DNA from: Salegentibacter sp.
GTDB taxonomy: Bacteria > Bacteroidota > Bacteroidia > Flavobacteriales > Flavobacteriaceae
Reading direction: 5' to 3'
Assembly (NCBI GenBank): GCA_017795085.1
Contig: CP051246.1
Coordinates: 4,590,514 to 4,654,513, forward strand
DNA: 64,000 nucleotides
Position numbers and translations under genes: made by a program. Below the pieces are notes generated by a model. The model ran no database searches and was not told the DNA's origin. It was given only the letters and a program-made list of their open reading frames with translations. Shown one piece after another: positions 60,076-64,000 of the stretch. Each line of letters starts with the position of its first letter. The stretch's first letter is position 1.

Positions 60076-61035
60076 ATGATAAAGAAAATGTTGCTGTTTT
60101 TTTCGGTTTTTACTTTGCTTTCCTGCGGGCAGAAAGGCAAGACCGAAAAAGAGATAGAAGCAGTTGAGGTAGATTTGAAGGTGATTCGTTTTGATAAAAA
60201 GTTTGCTGAAGCCACTCCTGAAAGTCTTCCGAGGTTAAAGAAGGAATTTCCTTATCTTTTTCCCCGGCAATATAATGATGAAGTATGGGAAGAAAAGCTA
60301 AGCGATACTATTCAGCAGGAAATCAATGAAGAAGTTAATAAAGCTTTTCCCGATTTTTTAGAAGAAACAAATAATTTACAAAGCTTTTTTCAGCATGTAA
60401 AATATTATTTTCCCGAAATTTCCATTCCCGTGGTGATTACCATAACTTCTGAAGTTGATTATAAAAATAAGGTGGTGGTTTCGAAAGATAAACTTTTTAT
60501 CGCCCTGGACACCTATTTGGGAGAAGAGCACCATTTTTATACCGGCCTACAGGCTTACCTGAGAAAAAACTTTAGAGAAGAGCAAATAATACCTGATATT
60601 GCCTTAGAATATGCCGAGAAACTCGTGCCCCGGCCTAAATCCAGAACTTACCTAGCGCACATGATTTACTATGGAAAGTTATTGTATTTAAAAGATGTGC
60701 TGATTCCGTTTGTTGATGATGCTGAAAAAATAGGGTACACAGAAGAAGAATTGGAATGGGCTAAAACTAATGAAGAACAAATTTGGCGCTATTTTGTAGA
60801 AAAGGAGTATGTTTTTGATACCGATTCTGAATTGTATACCCGGTTTTTATATCCCGCTCCTTTTAGTAAATTTTATTTGGAATTAGATCATGATTCTCCC
60901 GATAGGCTTGGCCAATATATAGGCTGGCAGATGGTGCGAAATTATATGGAAAAAAACGAGGTTTCAGTACAAAAACTTTTGGAAACCGATGCTGAAACTA
61001 TTTTTAATAAAGCAAACTATAAACCCCAGAAATAA
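60076..61035 (+). CDS. gldB: Gliding motility lipoprotein GldB
   Basis: 319 residues. Lipoprotein signal with LLSC (Cys17). IEAVEVDLKVIRFDKKFAEA, FLEETNNLQSFFQHVKYYFPEI and DTYLGEEHHFYTG followed by ARKNFREEQIIPDIA-like sequence and the C-terminal DSPDRLGQYIGWQMVRNYME are GldB features. Required for gliding and type IX secretion in flavobacteria. Overlaps gldC by one base. Confidence 0.9.
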   Translation: MIKKMLLFFSVFTLLSCGQKGKTEKEIEAVEVDLKVIRFDKKFAEATPESLPRLKKEFPYLFPRQYNDEVWEEKLSDTIQQEINEEVNKAFPDFLEETNNLQSFFQHVKYYFPEISIPVVITITSEVDYKNKVVVSKDKLFIALDTYLGEEHHFYTGLQAYLRKNFREEQIIPDIALEYAEKLVPRPKSRTYLAHMIYYGKLLYLKDVLIPFVDDAEKIGYTEEELEWAKTNEEQIWRYFVEKEYVFDTDSELYTRFLYPAPFSKFYLELDHDSPDRLGQYIGWQMVRNYMEKNEVSVQKLLETDAETIFNKANYKPQK

Positions 61036-61373
61036 TGGCTGAGTATAAAAAATCTGATATTAATATTGAAGTGGTTACCGATGAAAATAAGGTGCCTGAA
61101 GAAATAACCTGGAGCGCCAAAGATGGTAATATATACAAAGAAGAAGCCAAGGCCTTAATGCTTTCGGTTTGGGACAGCAAGCAACAGGAGACCCTGCGCA
61201 TAGATTTATGGACTAAAGATATGCCGATAGACGAGATGAAAAAGTTTTTTCATCAAACGCTGGTTTCTATGAGCAATACGTATTACCGCGCTACACAAGA
61301 CCAGAAAATGACCGATACCATGCGTGATTTCTGCGATTACTTTGCTGAAAAACTTGATATTACAAAACAGTAA
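61035..61373 (+). CDS. gldC: Gliding motility protein GldC
   Basis: 112 residues, soluble. SDINIEVVTDENKVPEEITWSAKDG and KAMMLSVWDSKQQETLRIDLWTKDMPIDEMKKFFHQTL-type sequence identify GldC, an accessory gliding protein always next to gldB. Translationally coupled to gldB (TAATG junction). Confidence 0.9.
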   Translation: MAEYKKSDINIEVVTDENKVPEEITWSAKDGNIYKEEAKALMLSVWDSKQQETLRIDLWTKDMPIDEMKKFFHQTLVSMSNTYYRATQDQKMTDTMRDFCDYFAEKLDITKQ

Positions 61374-61473
61374 ACTCTTCGGAGCAAGTCTACGAAGCAT
61401 TAAGAAGAAAGAATTTTCAATTTCGAGGTGGGCCTCGGACATTTAATCTCGATTATCGAGTAAAACTTTTATT

Positions 61474-61845
61474 TTGAGCAGGCTACTATTTATATACAAC
61501 GCATTCTCGGGCATACATAACAAGGTGCTGGATGGCCTGCTTAAAATGGTTTCTCCAAAGTCTTATGCCTGTAAGATCTGTAAACTTACCTACGGAAATT
61601 TCAGTGAGAAAAAGGCCTGGAAAGATTTTAGAAAGAATTCTAAAATTGAGATGGAATTTTTACATCTCGATGAATTTAGAAAGCAATATGCTTCGAAATT
61701 TGGTCACAAATATTTGTACCCGATTGTTTTGTATGAAGATGAACAAGACCTGGAAATTTTTATTTCTAACAAGGAATTAGAGTCGATGCGAAATTTAGAG
61801 GAATTGATTAGGCTTGTGGAAAAAAGGTGTCAGGAATTATTTTAA
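61474..61845 (+). CDS. Conserved hypothetical protein before yihA
   Basis: 123 residues from a TTG at 61474 (MSRLLFIYNAFSGIHNKVLDG). A pair CKICKLTYG could bind metal or form a redox pair; the rest is mixed alpha/beta. Relatives in flavobacteria are sometimes named GTPase, but no P-loop or other GTP motif is present, so I do not accept that name. Convergent with yihA, overlapping it by 4 bp. Confidence 0.6.
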   Translation: MSRLLFIYNAFSGIHNKVLDGLLKMVSPKSYACKICKLTYGNFSEKKAWKDFRKNSKIEMEFLHLDEFRKQYASKFGHKYLYPIVLYEDEQDLEIFISNKELESMRNLEELIRLVEKRCQELF

Positions 61846-62444
61846 GGGTTTAGCTCCTCATTAATCGATTCAATATACCTTAAAATTTCATCTTTTCCTA
61901 AAGCTGAAGTTGACGAGCTTACAAAAAATTCCGGCATTTCGGTCCAGATTTGTAGCATCTCTTCCTGGTAATTATTGATGTTTTGCTCCAGGGCTTTGAA
62001 TTTTAGTTTATCGGCTTTGGTAAAAATAATACAAAACGGTACCTGATTTTCGCCAAGCCATTCCATAAAGTCCAAATCAATTTTTTGTGGTTTATGCCGG
62101 CTGTCTATCAAAACAAAAGCGCAAATCATTTGTTGACGGTTGGCAAAATAAGCGGTGATAAATTTTTGAAAAGTCTTTTTTGTAGATTTAGAAACTTTCG
62201 CGTAGCCATAGCCCGGAAGGTCAACCAAATGCCAGTTTTTATTGATTAAAAAATGGTTGATTAATTGCGTTTTTCCCGGTTTTGCAGAAGTTTTTGCCAA
62301 TGCTTTACGCCCGGTAAGCATATTGATAAGCGAAGATTTTCCTACGTTACTTCGTCCAATAAAGGCATATTCGGGAAGTGGAGAATTTGGGCATTTTTCC
62401 ACTTTGGTGTTACTTACAACAAATTCAGCCGATTTGATTTCCAT
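61842..62444 (-). CDS. yihA: Ribosome biogenesis GTP-binding protein YihA/YsxC (EngB)
   Basis: 200 residues from an ATG at 62444 (MEIKSAEFVVSN); a start 48 bp upstream is less likely. G1 IGRSNVGKSSLINML, G2/G3 GKTQLINHF and VDLPGYGYAKVS, G4 FTKADKLK. Essential in many bacteria for late 50S assembly. Twenty-three bases after the alpha/beta hydrolase gene. Confidence 0.93.
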   Translation of the reverse strand: MEIKSAEFVVSNTKVEKCPNSPLPEYAFIGRSNVGKSSLINMLTGRKALAKTSAKPGKTQLINHFLINKNWHLVDLPGYGYAKVSKSTKKTFQKFITAYFANRQQMICAFVLIDSRHKPQKIDLDFMEWLGENQVPFCIIFTKADKLKFKALEQNINNYQEEMLQIWTEMPEFFVSSSTSALGKDEILRYIESINEELNP

Positions 62445-62467
62445 GGAAAAAATTTTCTTTAGAATTT

Positions 62468-63232
62468 CTAAAATTCCCGCTTTTTCAACCAATCGTGTAG
62501 CAAGTCATTGAATAAATCGGGGTGTTCCATCATTGCTGCGTGCCCGCATTTCTCAACCCAGTATAAGTCGGCATCGGGTAAGAGGCGTTTAAAATCTTCG
62601 GCTACTTCCGGAGGGGTAACATTATCATCTTTTCCCCAAATTATGCAGGTTGGGGTTTTCATTTTAGGTAAATCCTTTGCCATATTATGGCGAATGGCAC
62701 TTTTGGCAATAGCTAGGGTTTTTACCAGTTTATTGCGATCGCTTACGGTCTCGTAAACATCATCAACCACCTCTTTGGTGGCTACAGCCGGGTCGTAAAA
62801 TACGTTTTGAGCTTTTTTCTTGATAAATTCATAATCCCCACGGCGTGGATAACTCTCGCCCATAGCATTTTCATATAAACCGGAACTACCTGTAATTACA
62901 AGCCCTTTTACCACTTCAGGGTAAAGTTTAGTGGCAAGTAAAGCGATATGGCCACCTAGGGAATTCCCGAGTAAAATTACTTCATCATACCCTTTAAAGT
63001 CTATAAATTCTTTTAGGTATTTGGCAAAAGTACCTACGCTGGTTTTTAAAAGCGACATAGAATAAAGGGGCAATTCGGGGATTACAACTTTATAGCCCTG
63101 TGAGGGAAAATAATCTACCACTCCATCAAAATTACTTAATCCACCCATCAATCCGTGTAAAATAACTAGCGGAGTGCCTTCTCCTTTTTCCAGATAGGTG
63201 AATTTACCTTCTTGCCTTAAATTATTTTTCAT
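62468..63232 (-). CDS. Alpha/beta hydrolase
   Basis: 254 residues. Oxyanion HGLMGGLSNFDGV, nucleophile Ser in LLGNSLGGHIALL, acid Asp in WGKDDNVTPPE and His in KCGHAAMMEHPD: a complete catalytic triad. Substrate unknown. Conserved between yihA and mraZ in flavobacteria. Confidence 0.88.
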   Translation of the reverse strand: MKNNLRQEGKFTYLEKGEGTPLVILHGLMGGLSNFDGVVDYFPSQGYKVVIPELPLYSMSLLKTSVGTFAKYLKEFIDFKGYDEVILLGNSLGGHIALLATKLYPEVVKGLVITGSSGLYENAMGESYPRRGDYEFIKKKAQNVFYDPAVATKEVVDDVYETVSDRNKLVKTLAIAKSAIRHNMAKDLPKMKTPTCIIWGKDDNVTPPEVAEDFKRLLPDADLYWVEKCGHAAMMEHPDLFNDLLHDWLKKREF

Positions 63233-63446
63233 TGATACCCTTTGCGGTTAGCAATCGCAAATATAGCGATTTCGATACAAGTATAATCATTTTTGGGGAA
63301 TGGCAAAGTCAATTCCTTCGTCAGTTTAACATCCGAAACTTCATTTTTTAACAAGTTTTTCTTGTAAAAAACCAAGCCGTTGAAACCTAACTGGATAGCG
63401 CTATTCAATAGGCTTTCAGGGCGATAGCCTGTAGAAACTTATCAAC
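63233..63446. other. Spacer between the hydrolase and mraZ
   Basis: About 210 bp with no credible gene. It should contain the hydrolase promoter on the minus strand. I see short inverted fragments but nothing I can name. Confidence 0.4.
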
Positions 63447-63519
63447 AAAGTGGTAAAAAGTGGTAAAAAGTGGTAATAATTTCAATATATTTGACTTTAT
63501 AAAGAAGAGGAGTGGTAAA
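63447..63519 (+). promoter_or_regulatory. MraZ operator and mraZ promoter
   Basis: Three exact direct repeats of AAAGTGGTAA in a 10-bp period (63447-63456, 63457-63466, 63467-63476) match the MraZ box type (AAAGTG(G/T) repeats, shown for mycoplasma MraZ). A -7 box TATATTTG follows at 63486-63493. The start codon itself lies in a fourth partial copy (AGTGGTAAA, 63511-63519). MraZ is therefore likely to repress its own operon. Confidence 0.7.
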
Positions 63520-63979
63520 TCTAATTGGAACATATGAGTGTAAAGTTGATGCAAAAGGCCGGTTAATGGTGCCTTCAGCGTTGAAAAAGCAACTCGCGCC
63601 TATGTTGCAGGAGGGATTTGTACTTAAACGTTCAGTTTTTCAGCCTTGTTTGGAATTGTATCCTATGGAGGAATGGAATAAACTGATGCAAAAAATGAAC
63701 AGGCTTAACCGTTTTAAAGCCAAGAACAATAATTTTATCCGCAGGTTTACTGCCGGGGTAAAAACTGTGGAAGTTGATACCAACGGCCGATTGTTAATTC
63801 CGAAAGACCTGGTGGGTTTTGCGGAAATCAAAAAGGAAATCGTGCTGTCTTCAGCTATCAATATTATTGAAATTTGGGATAAAGATAAATATGAAACCTC
63901 TATTGATGAGGCTTCAGATGATTTTGCTGAATTGGCAGAAGAAGTGATGGGAAATGACGAAATGGATGATGTATCATAA
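63512..63979 (+). CDS. mraZ: Transcriptional regulator MraZ
   Basis: 155 residues from a GTG at 63512 (MVNLIGTYECKVDAKGRLMVP). Two AbrB-like half domains, each with a DxxxR motif: DAKGRLMVPSALKKQL and DTNGRLLIPKDLVGFAEI. First gene of the division and cell-wall cluster, which continues beyond the window. The C-terminal tail is acidic (DDFAELAEEVMGNDEMDDVS). Confidence 0.94.
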   Translation: MVNLIGTYECKVDAKGRLMVPSALKKQLAPMLQEGFVLKRSVFQPCLELYPMEEWNKLMQKMNRLNRFKAKNNNFIRRFTAGVKTVEVDTNGRLLIPKDLVGFAEIKKEIVLSSAINIIEIWDKDKYETSIDEASDDFAELAEEVMGNDEMDDVS

Positions 63980-64000
63980 TCCGGTATTATTAGAAGAGTC

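Noticed and set aside
61474..61845. GTPase annotation used for relatives
   Set aside because: No P-loop, DxxG or NKxD motif.
63447..63476. CRISPR-like array
   Set aside because: Three tandem 10-bp repeats with no spacers; they match an MraZ operator.

Overview
The window is a stretch of chromosome from a member of the Bacteroidota, family Flavobacteriaceae. The evidence is the gliding genes gldB/gldC, a SusC/SusD pair, YjjG-type nucleotidase and DUF5723-type genes, TAnnTTTG-type promoter motifs, a cysteine-poor L36, and mraZ next to alpha/beta hydrolase and yihA. A marine genus of the Gramella/Salegentibacter type is a guess from protein style and cannot be settled here. I saw no rRNA gene, tRNA gene or CRISPR array.

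Layout. (1) 1-5057 is a mobile region. A complete recombinase-in-trio (RIT) element of three overlapping tyrosine recombinases with near-perfect terminal inverted repeats (about 92-3561) sits inside the ritB-like gene of a second, older RIT element. That outer element in turn interrupts radC, whose last 53 codons remain at 4899-5057. The target sites, crossover segment and end architecture can be read from the sequence. (2) 5148-9983 holds a deacetylase-like protein, a YjjG nucleotidase and three exported proteins (lipoprotein, DUF5723, unknown). (3) 9989-13050 holds rarA, a rhomboid protease and rlmB. (4) 13140-17824 is a SusD/SusC pair on the minus strand. (5) 18244-35521 is the ribosomal superoperon: rpsL-rpsG-fusA-rpsJ, the S10, spc and alpha clusters, secY, infA, rpmJ and rpoA, ending at rplQ. 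All genes lie on one strand, with several internal structured spacers. (6) 35680-42474 holds carA, a frameshifted exported protein, eno, gltA and two guanidino-modifying enzymes (DDAH-like and CtlX-like). (7) 42668-55176 holds a BCCT transporter, small membrane and exported proteins, argS, ffh, a dead four-helix-bundle gene between inverted repeats, folD, a DUF1232 protein, an AI-2E family permease, a VOC protein, rluF, and an ECF sigma factor with a putative membrane anti-sigma protein. (8) 55234-63979 holds an outer-membrane barrel, dnaG, an atypical response regulator, nadE, gldB-gldC, yihA, an alpha/beta hydrolase, and mraZ, the first gene of the division and cell-wall cluster.

How it fits together. 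Most of the window is core housekeeping: translation (ribosomal proteins, EF-G, IF-1, ArgRS, rRNA modification), protein export (SecY, Ffh), transcription (RpoA, sigma), replication (DnaG, RarA), central metabolism (Eno, GltA, CarA, FolD, NadE) and gliding. The accessory layer is the nested RIT region and a population of short dispersed palindromic repeats in intergenic spaces, one of which supplies the last codons of rlmB. The most unusual signals are the nested RIT elements with matching end architecture, a long attenuator-like hairpin between rpsJ and rplC, other structured spacers in the ribosomal operon, a DnaG primase lacking all four zinc ligands, a response regulator with Glu at the phosphoacceptor position, and a three-repeat MraZ operator.
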